Below are positions 1 through 13,068 of a stretch of 64,000 nt of DNA, one piece after another. The notes under the pieces were generated by a model. That model was not told the origin of the DNA and made no database searches. It worked only from the letters and a program-made list of their open reading frames with translations. Origin of the DNA: Camarhynchus parvulus (taxonomy: Eukaryota; Chordata; Aves; Passeriformes; Thraupidae); contig NC_044577.1 of NCBI RefSeq assembly GCF_901933205.1, positions 496,001-560,000 of the forward strand, given 5' to 3'. The position numbers were made by a program, and so were the translations under genes. Position 1 is the stretch's first letter; each line of letters starts with the position of its first letter.

Positions 1-684
1 ATGAGCTGATTTCGAAACCAGCTACAGTAAAATGGAATGAAAATCAGCATTAAATATGTGGGTTTTTTTTTCTCTTGCAAGAAAAAATAGGCATAAAAAA
101 TGTTGCATACATTCTCTTCCTTTATGGTGTTTTATTTTTCCTTCTCTGCATTCTTTGTTGGGGGGCAGTGGGAAGGGTGGCTGGGGGGGGTTCTGGCTTT
201 CCTTGCCCAAAGGGAAGGGAAGCAAATCTCCTGGAATGGGCAGCTCCTCCTTCTTGCTGTAATGATGCCAGGGAGCCTTAACCTCTTTGATGGGTTACTC
301 CGAGCCTCTGCTCGCTTGCATTTGCATGTAACGGATTATTTTATTCCCCTGGATTTCCAAAGTGACACATCTCCTCAGCTTTGTGAGGATGAAGTCATCG
401 GAGTCTGCTGAGGAGGCTGAAGATTGTCATGTTTAGGAGGAGTTGCTTTATCCTCCCACTGCAAAGAATTAAGGAAAATAATGGCATAGGAAGTGGAACA
501 CAATGCTTCCAGGGTTTAGCATTTGAGAAGTGCTGTCTTGTCATTTGGATATCAGTCTGTCAACGCCTTGAGGACCACAGCTTCCTGTTTAAACCCTTCT
601 TAGGTATTTTGGCTGCTAGGATAACTTCCTAGTAATAAATTAAATGTTGCTTTTTGTGTTAACAGCTGCTGAGCATTAGAGTCC

Positions 685-785
685 CAGGAGGGTTTGGGTT
701 GGAAGGGACCTTCAAGACCATGACCAGGGTGCCACTCACTGGATCAGGTTGCTCAGAGCTCCATCCAGCCTGGCCTTGAACTTTT
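685..785 (-). mobile_element. CR1 LINE 3' fragment
   Basis: Antisense copy of the CR1 3' end: the block GGTTTGGGTTGGAAGGGACC at about 694-713, followed by the diagnostic GCTCCATCCAGCCTGGCCTTG. Old and truncated. Confidence 0.8.
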
Positions 786-1190
786 TTATTTTTCCTTTTA
801 TGCTTTTACGTTGATGCTAACCAAACTGTGACCTGCTGGATTTATCTTTGCAAGGTCCAGGGTAAGAGAGCAGTACCAAGGTCTTGTAAATGTTGTGCCT
901 GGGTATCTTCAGGTTCTTGTGAGGTATTTGTGTGCATTCGAATGGAGAAGAAAGCTTGAACCCCATCCTGGTTCTCTCTAGCTGGGTGCTGGGGTGGGCT
1001 CCTGGCTTTGGTGGAACCCCCCACTGACATTGGGGCTCTGGAATGTCTCTGGAGCAGTCAGGATTGTCAAGGGCATGGGGGGGGGTTTGCTATTCCACAT
1101 TGTGCCAGCCTCTTCCAGAAGTGAGGAAGCCACCAGCCTGACCTACTTCCACTGCATGCAAAGCAAGGAGTCAGAATGAAGGCAAATTAA

Positions 1191-1203
1191 ATATATATAT
1201 ATA
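1191..1203. repeat. (AT)n microsatellite
   Basis: Short uninterrupted AT dinucleotide run of about six units. Confidence 0.7.
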
Positions 1204-1479
1204 CACCAGAGCATCCTGGTAATGGTGATGCTTGATGTCACCCCTGGCAAGGCAAGGTGGCTCACTTCAGTAATAACCCTAATAATTGAAGAATTACCCC
1301 ATATGGACAGGATTGGATTAACTTCCATCTGAATGGGTGTTTTGATAACTCACACAGATCCATCCCTTTTTCACTTGTCTCCCCCCCCTGTCCCCCGTTC
1401 TGCCCCTGTGTGGCTGCAGTGTTTTTGATTTCACCATCCACCTTTAAAGCAGGAGTAAACAGTGCTTAAAGCCTGGCTT

Positions 1480-1935
1480 TGCTGTTTGGAGTTCCAGGGG
1501 CTGGGTTTTTACAGCGCTCGCAGTCGGTTCCAGCTGAAGCCATAATTGGTATTTCGGCCTGAGAGCTGCTGTAAATCTCCGAGAAGGGAAGAGAAGGATG
1601 CTCTCATTTTGTTAGGCTGCCTCTCTTTCGGATGCAGAGTGCATCTTCCAGCTCTCTGGGCTAATTAAAATGCCATTACAGTACATGTGGTGCTACAATA
1701 CAGTCTAGGGAGACTTCCAAAAATAGATCCTTGAGTGCAGACAAATTAGAGAGGAAATATGCACTGAGCATTTTCTCATAGGTTTAAAGAGAAATAATCC
1801 ATTTGCTGGCCTAATTGCTTTCTTGTAAATGTTGAAAGATTATTTTCCCCCCCACTCTGTAAATTTCGAGTGAGCAGACAAATAAATAACGCATCCGTGA
1901 TAATTAGCGTTCTCATTACTAATATTGTAACTTGT
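1480..1935. promoter_or_regulatory. Candidate conserved non-coding element
   Basis: Repeat-free block unlike the CR1-rich surroundings. It has several TAAT/ATTA homeodomain-type cores (near 1662, 1812, 1901 and 1918) and a near-MEF2 motif CCAAAAATAG at about 1717-1726, and it keeps several CpGs. The look is that of a vertebrate intronic enhancer or conserved element, but conservation cannot be tested from one sequence. Confidence 0.3.
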
Positions 1936-2417
1936 CACACACGCTTGATATGCAAGTCAGGATGTTCCAGTGGCCTGTGCTGAACGGTCAGGGGTGGAGA
2001 TTTTGTATTCCTCAGGCAGCCTGTTTTAGCTGCCTGGTATCCCAAAGCTCCAAGGGCAGTGCATGATCTGGTTTTTAAATTCAGCCAAACGCTCGAGCCG
2101 AGCCACCCACGGACCCTCCCCAGATCCTGCCAGGAAGTGAGGCAGAGAAATCCTGTTTGCACATGGTCCTTCCCCCCAGCCCAGCTCGGGTACAAAATGC
2201 AGGGTGCTTTTTATAGCCTGCTGTGCTGTGGGTGCTGAGAGCAGGGGGAAAGCAACCCCACGTTCCTGTGCCTGGGGGAGATGCATGGAATTGCTGTGGG
2301 CTGACACGTGTAACGGAGACAGCACAGAGCTGCTGGGCACTGCCAGGAGCTCCTGCCTGCTGCAGCCTGGGCCTCTCTGCCAGCAGCCTGATGGAAAGGG
2401 ACGAGGCTTCTGCTGGC

Positions 2418-2590
2418 TTGGAGAATCCCAGAATGATTTGGGGCCTCAAAGCTCACCCTGTTCCATCCCCTGCCATTGTCCCAGGTGGCTCAAAGCCCCA
2501 TCCAGCCTGGTCTTGGGCACTGCCAGGGATGCAGGGGCAGCCACAGCTGCTCTGGGCACCCTGTGCCAGGGCCCCAGCACCCTCTGAGTA
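2418..2590 (-). mobile_element. CR1 LINE 3' fragment
   Basis: Antisense CR1 tail starting at AGAATCCCAGAATGATTTGGG and running through the CCATCCAGCCTGG and GGGGCAGCCACAGCTGCTC blocks to the CTGTGCCAGGGCC block. Confidence 0.9.
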
Positions 2591-3549
2591 AATTGCCTGC
2601 TTGCTCAGAAGCCCCTGTTGCTGTTGTGCAGTGAGGTGCTGTCCAGAATATTTATGAGCAAAGGAGACAGAAGTTGGTCGAGTGGTCTCAAACTCACAGA
2701 AAACTGCTCATCCCGAGAAAAATCTCTGGGCCACTCTATTGTCTTCCCTCCAGGCTGATGCTGGCAAAGCTAAGTTCTGCAGTCCCTCTGTCTCATTTTA
2801 AAAAAATCTTCCCTCAGAGGTTTCCCCTTGGTTGCCCACATTTCATCTTCAGGTGTTGAAGCTAAAGCTGTGGCCACCGAGGCTGCCGTGCCCCTGGTGC
2901 CACATCCAGGGGGGAACTGGGATCCTCTGCATCCTCACTGAATGCAGAGTGCTTGGTTTTGGAAAACCCTTTGCCTTTTCCTTCTCCTGCCCTTGCTTGG
3001 CCAGGTGTTTCCCTTTTGTAGTTGTACTTTCTTCTATCATTATTACAGTGGGCAGGTTTTACTCTTTTGTCACTGCATCTCCCATCCTTTTTTATTTTTT
3101 AGTTTTAATTCTGCATTTCAAGCTCCGAAGGGACAGATCTGAGTCAGTAATGCTGATTTTCTCTACCTCTTGCTCCTGCCTTTCTCCCTGTCTCTCCTAA
3201 AGTTTTACTTCTACACCTCTGTAGAACTTCCCCTCCACTCTGGGTGTCCTTTAAAGATAATTTTTAGTTGCTCATTGCTATGCTCTAGGAATTCAGGTAG
3301 GCCAGGGTGATTTGCATCAGGTTGAAAGATCTGAATAAATGGAAAACTATTTAAATAACCTCTTCGTTCCCAGTTCTGCCCTGCATTTTTAAGCTCATCA
3401 GAGTTAATGAGAGTCAGGCTGCTTGCAGTTTTCTTTAAGACCTCATTGAATGTTTCAGCCTTCCATTTCTCTTCATTTCTTGTCTTTTTTAAGTGAAGAA
3501 ATTGTATTTCCCTCTCTTCATCTGGTTTGGTTTTGCCCTGGATGGATTT

Positions 3550-3600
3550 GATGATTTCAGAGGTCTTTTCCAATCTTGACAATTCTCTGGTTCTGCTGCT
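3550..3600 (+). mobile_element. Probable old CR1 3' tail
   Basis: Short match to the older CR1 terminus: GATGATTTCAGAGGTCTTTT followed by CCAATCTTGACAATTCT. Too short to place in a subfamily. Confidence 0.45.
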
Positions 3601-4206
3601 TCATCTTTTCTGAGGGTTTTTATCTGTCATGTTTCTGGTTTATTCTGCACTGAACTTATAAATATTTTGCCTTTGTTTTGCTATTTTCAGCTTCTTTAAA
3701 ACCTGCAAACTCAGCTACTCCCAAACCTGTCCTGGCTATATTTTCTGAATAACTTAAACAACTCTTTAGAACAGATTTAGATAAAAACCAAAGTGTTCAA
3801 GTTTCCATCAATGAATTATGGCTTCATCTTGTTAATTAATGACTAGAAATGCCCATCTGGAAACGAAGCTACACAAAATGTTCCCTGACTCGAGCCATGA
3901 ATCAGCCAGGCTGGTGTCTGCTTCCCTCCAGGCTCCACGGACAGAGCACTTTGTGGCAGAGTTTTGGGGAAATCATCAGACTGATTCACAGAGAACCAAG
4001 TGGAGAGGCTGTTTCCTTGCCAAATCTGTTTAGTGGCTCAGGACTGATTTGGCCAGCAGAGCTGGGGATATTTTGTAGCTTGTCTGGGCTGTCTCAGTGC
4101 TCAAACCAGGGTTTATGGCTTGTGAGGAGACTCAAACCCTGGCTGCAAGTGCTCCAGCAGCTCCACATCCTTGTGCTGAGCGAGGACTCCAGAGATTTAG
4201 AGCTTT

Positions 4207-4238
4207 ATTTTTTGTTTTTTTATTTTATTTTATTTTAT
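4207..4238. repeat. T-rich (TTTTA)n tract
   Basis: Imperfect pentanucleotide TTTTA run, about five units. Confidence 0.7.
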
Positions 4239-5603
4239 GGAGCTTTATTTGCACCGCAAAGACAGAACCTTGGTCTTGGACAGCTTGGTTTTCCTTCAAG
4301 TGTTTCAGGTGTCTGTGCTTTAAAAGATGTTCCTGGATGTTCTGCTGTGATTAATCTAATCCTCATTTTGAAACAAAGATTGCAAAGCATTGGTTTGTGG
4401 GTATGGGGTTTTTTTTTTTTTTTAATGAGTGGAAAAATTAATGTACTTTATTTCTTACAATTTTAAACAAGTCTCAAAAATCCCCCAAATTGACCTGGAT
4501 TTGTTTCACAGAGCACCTGGCCGCTGCTACAGGGTTCTGTTTGATCCATGGGTTCTTCTCCTAGGAAGGAACACCTTTATCTGAAGCTGCCCAGCAGACA
4601 AGCTGAGAATACTCTGCTCCCCAGGAAAACTGGGAATTTCCTGGGCTGTGCTCTCCACTGACTCTGGAGTGCCTGATTATATTTTAAATAGTGATGTTTT
4701 GCTCTTCCCCTTCTGTCTGGGTATGGTCACTGGAGGTGAACCCGGACAAGACATGGAGAAGTCCCCAGCTGTGCTTTCTCTCTGGAAAAACAGAGAAAGT
4801 AGGGAGAAGAAAACAAATATTAACATTTTTGTAACACTGTCCTGTGCCTGAGAGAGATGGGGTGGCTTCTTTGATGTCTCCAGACAGGGTTTGGCTTGAT
4901 CCTATCAGAGCTGCAGCACAGAAAGGGGTTGGAGGGGAAAAGTGAGACAGACTGGCAAAGGTGGAACAAATAGGTTTGAGATAAATTTTCTGTATCCCAG
5001 GGTTCGTAATTACACTGAAAACATAATTTAGCATTTTTTGCTTCGGCTTTTCTGGGAGGGGAATGGGTGACTAGAAACTCAGGTGTGGCAGTCTCCAACA
5101 CTGGTTGTTCTGTTTAACTCTACCTGGATGCAAGATACAATCTTGGAAATATTTTAAATAGGGAACTGCTTCAGCAAGATGGATTTGTGCATCTCATTTA
5201 CAAAGTATGTTTTTAATGCCTTTCTGAAATCTAAACTTATGCAAAATGGGGCTTGTTATGCATGTCTCTGCATTTTAATCTCCTGCAGTGATTTGTCAGT
5301 TTTCCTTAACATCTCCCCGGCATATTCCAGCCATTCCTCAACTTTGCTCCGTGGGGCTGCGTGTCTGTCTTAGCTCAGCTCCCCAGCAAGGAAGGAGTTG
5401 CAGTTTTCTCTGCTAAGGTCTGGGAGCTGACATTTCCTCAGCCTGGGATCAGCACCACTTGTGGACTTAAAGACCAGGAAGCCCTGAGTGTAATTTGGGA
5501 TAGAGTCTTCTTTACTTTCTGCTTTAGCAGTCCTGGGAATGTTCTCATTTCCATTGATTTGTGCTCCTTGTGTTTCTGCTCTGCATCGATAATTGGTTGC
5601 TGA

Positions 5604-5786
<183 letters not shown>

Positions 5787-7324
5787 TGAACCTCATTCCA
5801 GTTCTGGGGGGTGCAGGAAAAGGCTCTGCAGCTCTGCCTTGTGAGTAGGAGAGCAGAATGCAAATGCAGAGTGCTGGAGCAGAGTCTGTTAGGACTTGCA
5901 CACCTCTGCTTTCCCAGGCTGGGAGAGTGGGGTTTGGGAATGGAGCACAGCAGCCCTGGGAGTCTTGCAGGGGAGCCCAGCCTGGTGGGAGATGCTTGGT
6001 TTGCCTTAGAAGGGAGAGGAGAACAAAGCAGCATCTGGAGGAGTCCCTCCCCAGCCCAGAAGGAGCTTTTGGAGCTGCTGCTCTCATTAGGGAGAAGGAG
6101 CAGGGAGCCAAGGCCGGGCTGATCAAAGTGTGTCACGCTGGGCTCTGGGCTCTTTGCTGTTCTGCCTCTCCTAATGATCCTGCCACGGCCTCTCCTGGGG
6201 CTTGTCCTCCTGCTCCTCATCCTGCCTGCTCCTTGCCCAGCTGGGAGAGCTCTTAGAGCTCAGGGCTGCAGCTCTACAAGTGATGGAAACCAAAGTTCTG
6301 CTCCCAGTACGTGGAATTCTGGGGGAAACAATCTGCTGCTGGCTTTTATGTTTCTCCATTTTCTCTCCCTGGTACAAGCAGATATTTTTACCAGGGGTGA
6401 TAGGATATAGCAAACATTATCTCTTCTTGCAGGGAGCAGCTCAGATCTTCCAAACCCCCAACTTTCCCTTCTCTGTTGCCTTCCAAAATGCCCTCAGGCC
6501 CTTTTCTATTAAGGATGAGATCCTGCAGAAGATCTGAGCACTTCTGGTAATGCCAGTTGGAAAGATGTAAACGAAGTTTATTCAAAACAACTTTGGTACA
6601 CTGGGAGGGGGAGAACAAAAGTGGGCTGTGACCTAACCTAGATTTTTGTGGACTTGAATGCCTGTTTGGAGAAGGAAACCTTCAAGGAGGTAGAGTTGTT
6701 GCACTGGGGGTAAAAAGGAAGAGATGGCTGTTTACCAGGCACGGGCGTTTGGCTTTGGATGCTGAGAAATCCCTGTCCCCTCTGTGTGCTCCCAAACGTG
6801 TCTGTCAGGTAAGAGAGGCTCTATTTTCCTAACCCTCAGAGGGATTCTCATTTTAAAGCCACTGTGCTAGCACAGGTCAACTTACAGGTTTTACTGTGCA
6901 CCTCATGGTGAGCCAGGCTGGCTTTTGTGGCTCTGTGGGTCATGCATTGTGAAGGGGATGGGTTTGAACCTTCCATCCCTTTATTTTGGGGTTGATTTTG
7001 TTTGCTGGTTAAGTTTAATGTTTCCTTCGGAGGTATTTCAGGCCAAAGGCTGGTGCTGGTTGAGAGCTTGGGGAACTTGATGGGAGAGTCTGCTCTGGCT
7101 GCCTTTCCCCAGGTGAAATGAGGCTGTTTGATGGAGCCAGGCAGGATTTAGGGCGTTCTTGCTGTTTGGACTCCATTTTGAGTATTTTTAATAACTCACC
7201 TCTGTGCTCTTGGGAGAACAACGAGGCAGAGATCCCTGGGGAGCTGTGCTGGTGTGAACTGGGTGGGATGAGAGATGGGCAGCGCCTCTTTGGCAAATGG
7301 TTCTCCCAGTAACTGAGCTGTGGG

Positions 7325-7672
7325 AATGGAATTCAGGCTGGGAGAGCTGGGGGTGCTCACCTGGAGAGGAGAAGGCTCCAGGGAGAGCTCAGAGCACCCA
7401 AAGGGGCTCCAGGAGAGCTGGAGAGGGACTGGGGACAAGGGATGGAGGGACAGGACACAGGGAATGGCTCCCACTGCCAGAGGGCAGGGATGGATGGGAG
7501 ATTGGGAATGAGGAATTCCCAGAGCAGCTGTGGCTGCCCCTGGATCCCTGGCAGTGCCCAAGGCCAGGCTGGATGGGGCTTGGAGCAGCCTGGGACAGTG
7601 GAAGGTGTCCCTGCCATGGCAGGGATGGAATGGGATGAGCTTGAAGATCCCACTGAACCCATTCTGGGATTG
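7325..7672 (+). mobile_element. CR1 LINE 3' region
   Basis: Sense CR1, about 350 bp. Blocks in order: GGCTGGGAGAGCTGGGGGTG, GAGAAGGCTCCAGGGAGAGC, GGAGAGGGACTGGGGACAAG, ACTGCCAGAGGGCAGGGATG, GTGGCTGCCCCTGGATCCC, GGAAGGTGTCCCTGCCATGG, then a decayed tail at ATTCTGGGATTG. Open frames across it, up to 202 residues, are by-products of this stop-poor sequence. Confidence 0.93.
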
Positions 7673-8513
7673 CCATATCTGGCTTTTCTCATTCTTGTCT
7701 TCAGGAGTTTGCTGCAGATCTTTCTGGGTGAAGAAAGGAGAAGCAGCACCAAGCATTGCCCTGGAAAAGCAAGTTGTGTGTGGGATTGTCGGGTGGTGTT
7801 CCAAGGCTCAGGCATGACTGAAATAATGGTGTTAAAAACAGCATAAGGGAAAAAAAATAATGGCTTGATTGTGTCTTGGGATGTTTTGTTTAAAACATTC
7901 TCCTGCCCTGGTCAGGGTAAGGTTGAATAAACTTGAGTGGTGGATGAGCTTTTATGCTGCATTTCTATTTCAGATAAAATCACTGCGGTGTGCTTGTAGG
8001 AAACCAAAATGTTTTTCTCTTCACCACGAACCAAGTGAAGGAGAGGTTTGACCCTTGTTAGTTGTTTTTTCTCTGATGTGAAATGGTGAGAAAGTTCTAA
8101 AAATCCTCCCTGAAATGCAGGGCATTTCAACTCCAAACCAAGAAATATTTACAGCAATTTTGTGAAATGGTTTTTAGGAGTGGATTTGCTTGAATAGAAC
8201 TGAGTTCAGTCATCAGCAGTGAAAATTATTTCTATCTTCTTTTCTGTATAAATGAAGGATTAACTGGAGGAAGGGAAACATTTTCCCTTTTCACAGACAT
8301 ATCACCTGTAATTGGTGCTCTGAATTTCTGAGGTGCTCACAGAGGTACAAGGAGACCAAGCTCCCCCAGCCCACCCCCTGCTCTGGAGTGCACATATCAT
8401 CCTTGGAGAGCTCTGCCTGCTCTGCCTCGGGCTCCTGAGGATCACTGAGCCTTTGGCCCGGGGCAGGAAAAGGAATAAATTAACTTTATTGAGCAACCTT
8501 GCTTCCCTTAATT

Positions 8514-8532
8514 CTTTTTTTTTTTTTTTTTA
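8514..8532. repeat. Poly-T run
   Basis: Homopolymer of about 18 T, just before a CR1 fragment. Confidence 0.7.
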
Positions 8533-8568
8533 ATAATCAGAGCCTGGTGAGGCCCTGGTCCAGATTTC

Positions 8569-8714
8569 CTAGGGAAGCTGTGACAGCCCCTGGATCCCTG
8601 GAAATGTCCAAGGCCAGGCTGGACAGAGCTGAGAGCACCCTGGGATAGTGGAAGGTGTCCCTGCCTTTGGAGAGGAGCTGGAAAGGGATGAGGTCCCTTC
8701 CAACACAGAGCATT
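8569..8714 (+). mobile_element. CR1 LINE 3' fragment
   Basis: Sense copy with CCCTGGATCCCTGGAAATG, AGGCCAGGCTGGACAGAGC and GAGGTCCCTTCCAACAC; the terminal ATTCTATGATT-type tail is missing. Confidence 0.9.
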
Positions 8715-9182
8715 AAGTGGGAGATTTCATCTCCCTGCTGCTTTTTCTCCCTGCTAGATGTAGTTATCCACTCCCACTTCCACAGTCATTCACAAAAATA
8801 ATAATGTTGATGTATGTAGGCATAAATGGTTTGCACGAGCCTCTGGACTAATATTGTGCCTTGGTTTTGCAGGCAGAGATCAATCTCTGTCTGTGAGGGA
8901 ATAATGTGAGGTTTTGTCGTGCCCCAGAAGTAGCTACCCCTCAGAAAGGCTTTTCCTTTAGTCTTAAAAATATCCTGATATATAATATGGATCTGTACAA
9001 GAAGCCCAGCATGGGGGAGAAACCCATCCAAACCCCCCAAATTCTCATCAAAAGTGAGTTCTGGGAAAAATCGTTTTGATGTTACAATGTTCACTGAGCA
9101 GATTCAGCCCTGGTTATGGAAAAGCTGCAGCTCCTATGGTGGGACAGTTTGGCCACCATTTAGATGCTCTGGTGCAAGATAA

Positions 9183-9342
9183 GATTCCCAGAGAAGCTGT
9201 GGCTGCCCCTGGACCCCTGGAAGTGTCCAAGGCCAGGCTTGGAGCAGCCTGGGACACTCCCCTGGGGCAGTGGGAGGTGTCCCTGCCCATGGCAAGGGAT
9301 GGGTTTGAGTCCCTTCCCAGCCAGACCATTCCATGATTCCAA
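9183..9342 (+). mobile_element. CR1 LINE 3' fragment
   Basis: Sense copy from CCCAGAGAAGCTGTGGCTGC to the terminal CCATTCCATGATTCC. A small insertion enlarges the block around 9255-9275. Confidence 0.92.
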
Positions 9343-9910
9343 GGTAGCAGAGAAACTGCAGCTTAAAGCCTTGAGAGTTAACATCAGCTCAAGGTTGTAT
9401 TTCCTGCAGTAGTTATGACTTATTAATATTTGTCTTTAATTTCCAGCCCTGAGCTAAATGGCCAAACCATGGCCTGTGCAGTGACAATCAAAGGAGTGTT
9501 TCACCTGCTGGAGGAAAACTCCAGAGCCATTCCCCAGCAAGGAGAGCCCTGGCAGCCCCTCAGCCAGCTCCCCCATTTCCACAGAGGATTTGCTGAATTG
9601 TTGTGCTGCTATGAGAAGCCCTTTGCAGTCAGTAAATTTGGGGTTATTTCTGCAGGAGGGGGGAGGGAAGTGCCACATCTGGAGCAGAGGAGCAGGGAAG
9701 TTCAAGCTTCAGAACCTCTTTTCTGGACTAATGCTGTCCCCAGACTCATGTTCTGTTGGTCATGGGATAATTTAATGTCCTTCTAACTCTGCTTTAGCAC
9801 TCTGTGCATGTGCAGGGCTGTATGGAAGAGGGATGAGTTTCTTGGCCACCCCTGTCTCAGCTTCAGCATCCATGTTTCACATGGAATTAAACCCCTCCTC
9901 TAGCCAAGCT

Positions 9911-10053
9911 GGGAATCAGAGAATCACAGACTTGTTTGGGTTGGAAAGCACCTTAAAACCCATCTTGTCCCATGGGCAAGGACACCTTCCTCTATCCCAG
10001 GTTGCTCCTAGCCCTGTCCAACCTGGCCTTGGGAGCTTCCAGGGATGGGCAGT
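9911..10053 (-). mobile_element. CR1 LINE 3' fragment
   Basis: Antisense tail AATCAGAGAATCACAGACTT, then GGGTTGGAAAGCACC and CCAACCTGGCCTTGGGAGC; ends in the GATGGGCAG block. Confidence 0.9.
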
Positions 10054-10696
10054 CCTGAACTGCCCTGATGCTTGGAGCCCAGAATGTGAATATCCTGATC
10101 CCTGTGGGTTGGGAAGAACAGGAGCCCACAGCTCCTCAACTCTGCTTTGTTGTCTTTTGTCTCAGAAAACGTATTTATCTGTCGTGATTTATCTGTCTCC
10201 TTTCTTACCCATGAGGAAATGGTTATCAATTGGAAGAGCTGGCATGAATTATAAATGATGATCCCTCTTTTAACAGCTGAAAGCAGCACTTAAATGTGAA
10301 GCTCTTGAATGCAGCGCTGGTTTCCTGGATGAAAGGCAGGAAAGTTTGCTCTGCTGCAAGCCCCAACTTGCTGGTTTTTCTTTCTTCTGCCCTCACCTTG
10401 CTTGGTTCATTAATTCGCAGCCATCAGCTCTGGAATTCACTGGATTCCCTTAGTCCTGACTCTTCTCCAAGTGTTATTTTAAAAAATAAGAATTCTTACC
10501 AATTCCCTACCCACAGGAAAGGTTGTTTTTTGCTTTTGATTTATATGAAAGCAGGTGATGAAGGGAAGAGCCTTTGAATGCTGGAACTTTGTGAAGAAAG
10601 CTTAGGGAAGGAGGAGAGATGGCAGGACAGGAGCAGGCGTGGAAGGGCTCCCTTGAATGGTTATCCAGGAATTTGTTCCCATTGCCTCTGGCTTTG

Positions 10697-10706
10697 CTAA
10701 AAATAA
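10697..10706. promoter_or_regulatory. MEF2 consensus match
   Basis: CTAAAAATAA fits YTAWWWWTAR exactly. It is isolated and within chance expectation. Confidence 0.15.
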
Positions 10707-10837
10707 CAGTACTGTGTGGTGAATGAAAAGTGATAAATGTTTCATGGAAATAGATCATGGATTGAGGCCTTCCTTGGGGAAAAAATTCCATGTGCCTCAG
10801 AGGGGATCTCGGAGGCTGTGTCTTGTCTGCTGTGTGT

Positions 10838-11219
10838 TGTCACAGACATTTTTTATGAAAATCCTTTCCTTAGGATTTTTTCCTCCTGAGAAGCTGTGAG
10901 GCCTCAGGAACAAACAATGTAAATAATGTTTATCTGCTGCTGTGGAATGCAACAGGTGGATCTGTGATTGGTCTCATGTGGTTGTTTCTAATTAATGGCC
11001 AATCACAGTCAGCTGGCTCGGACTCTGTCCCAGACACAAACCTTTGTTTTCATTCCTTTCTATTCTTAGCTAGCCTTCTGAGATGAAACCTTTTCTTCTA
11101 TTCTTTTAGTATAGTTTTAATATAACATATATTATAAAATAATAAATGAAGCCTCCTGAAACATGGAGTCAGATCCTCGTCTCTTCCCTCAGCCTGAGAC
11201 CCCTGTGAACACCATCACA
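10838..11219 (+). mobile_element. Solo LTR of an endogenous retrovirus, copy A
   Basis: 382-bp element beginning TGTCACAGAC and ending ACCATCACA, so it has TG...CA termini. It contains ATTGGTC/CCAATCA boxes, an AT-rich TATA-like stretch (about 11115-11140) and AATAAA at 11141-11146. The 8 bp on each side are identical (CTGTGTGT at 10830-10837 and 11220-11227). Endogenous retroviruses duplicate 4-6 bp, so part of this match may reflect the GT-rich target. A second copy lies in opposite orientation at 33336-33719. No internal viral genes are present. I recall this family as common in songbirds. Confidence 0.82.
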
Positions 11220-11825
11220 CTGTGTGTTTGCAGCCTGGGTGCTTTACCTGGCTTTGCAGCCTCAGAGAGGTAATTGGGGTGAAATCTCTGTTGTTTTGCT
11301 TTGATTTCATTCCAAGTCCCTTCACTTTTTGGAGGTAAGGCTCATCCTGGGCCTGCAGTGGAGCTGTGCTCAGTTCCTCTTTTCCATCAGCTTCCCCGCA
11401 CAGATGGTGCCAGCGCTGGCTGCAGGATAAGAATGGAGGATGGACGGCCCTGTTATTCCCAGGGGCTGGGTTTCCTTTTGCTGCCTGCCCTTTTCATGGC
11501 TGTGCCCTGCACTGCAGAGCTCCCCAGGGAGCTTTCTGCCAAAATTAACTGGGCTAGTTTATTGCTGGAGGGGAAAGAGCAGCCACCTGCGCTCCCAGGA
11601 TTTTAGGAATTCCTCTTCTGGCATGACACGCGTTTATCACGATCCTGGAGGCTCTTCCCCAGTGTATATTGATTTTCAGGGCTATATTTGGCTCTGTTTT
11701 TTCTTCAGGCAGTGGAGGGAATATCAGGTGAATGTTTTGTGCAGCGATGCCTAAAATACAGCAGCAGTCTCCAGATACTTCCCTGGGGAATTGCTGATGG
11801 TTCATTAAAGAGACCTTTCCTTGTT

Positions 11826-11991
11826 GCCCAGGGAAGCTGTGGATTCTCCATCCCTGGAAGTGTCCAAGGCCAGCTTGGAGGGGGCTTGGAGCAGCCTGGG
11901 ACAGTGGAGGTGTCCCTGCCATGGCAGGGGGTGGAATGGGATGGGCTTTAAGGTCCCTTCCAACCCAAACCATTCCATGGTTCTGTGATTA
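11826..11991 (+). mobile_element. CR1 LINE 3' fragment
   Basis: Sense copy with the complete terminus GGTCCCTTCCAACCCAAACC followed by ATTCCATGGTTCTGTGATT. Confidence 0.93.
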
Positions 11992-13068
11992 AATATCTCC
12001 TCCTTTGGCTTAACTAATATCTTGTGATCTAAACCACTTAATCATCACTACTTTTCCATCTGTTTCTCATTCAAGGAATTGTGTCATATCAGATGATTCA
12101 TTCATATTTGATTAGAGATTTCATTATAAGCTGGCCTGAAGTTTTTTTATGATCTAATGAAAGGCTTTGGAATCACTGATTTGGAACTGCATTTGTAATA
12201 TGCAGAATAAATCTACTGCACGTTTTCATGATACTTTTCCTGGGTACTTTTTAAAGCTCTGACAGTTCTTGCCAGTGAATTGTGTACATTGAATTTTTGA
12301 AAAAAGTTTCTGATGAAGTGCAATGATCTTTTCCATTGGAGAGGAGAACTCCCAAGTTACTATAGGACTTCTCCAAGTTGCACTGAATGACCAGTGAAAT
12401 TTAGGTCAAAACTTGCCTGTTTTGATCCATTTATAATCCTGCTTGTAGACAGTCACACTCTAATGACGTTAATGAAGCTCTTGAAGACCCTGAGTTGTCC
12501 TGCTTAAGTGACATAAGGGAAGCTTTTAATTTTCACTGAGAACAGTCACCTATCACCTGTGTGCACATTGTTCCTCAGATTAAGTAAAATGCTATAATTT
12601 TTTTTCAATTTTTTTTCAAAAAACAGAGGAAATGGTTGCAATAATGTACTTTTAGAAATATGGACGGGGCAGAGTTGGAGTTGTTTACCAGGGGAGTGCT
12701 GGGACTGGGACGACACGGATCTGGCCAGGCAGAAGTGGGAGTTTGTCTGTCCCTCCCTTTCTGAGCCCCTCCTCTGACAGGCAGAGGGGATTTCTGTTTG
12801 TTCCCTGCGGGCAGGAGGGGCTGGGAGGAGCCCTGGGCTCAGCAGCAGCTTTGGGAAGGTGTTTGTGATGCACCGAGGGGCAAAGGGAGGGCAGCCAGCT
12901 CCTGCCCGTGCCCAGCCATGCTGGCAGCTGCTGCGCCCGTCACTTAGGGGCACCTGCCTTGGGCTGGCATTGGGGTGCATCACAGGGGTTTGGCTGAGCT
13001 GAGCAGCAGAGGTCTGCTGGTAAAACTGGGCTAGAGGGTGCCAGGAGCTCCCTTCACACACTGTGCTG

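Noticed and set aside
1..60. ATGAGC at the window start as the HDAC4 start codon (Met-Ser)
   Set aside because: The third codon is TGA, and no following sequence matches the expected start or gives a donor of the right phase.
3211..3582. 123-residue frame on - rich in Lys/Glu
   Set aside because: It looks protein-like at first but has no recognisable family and no splice sites, and it overlaps an old CR1 tail.
7196..7846. Long overlapping frames on both strands (up to 202 residues)
   Set aside because: They lie in CR1 3' untranslated sequence. The same peptide strings recur at 19400, 25100, 31500 and 42800 because the repeat recurs.
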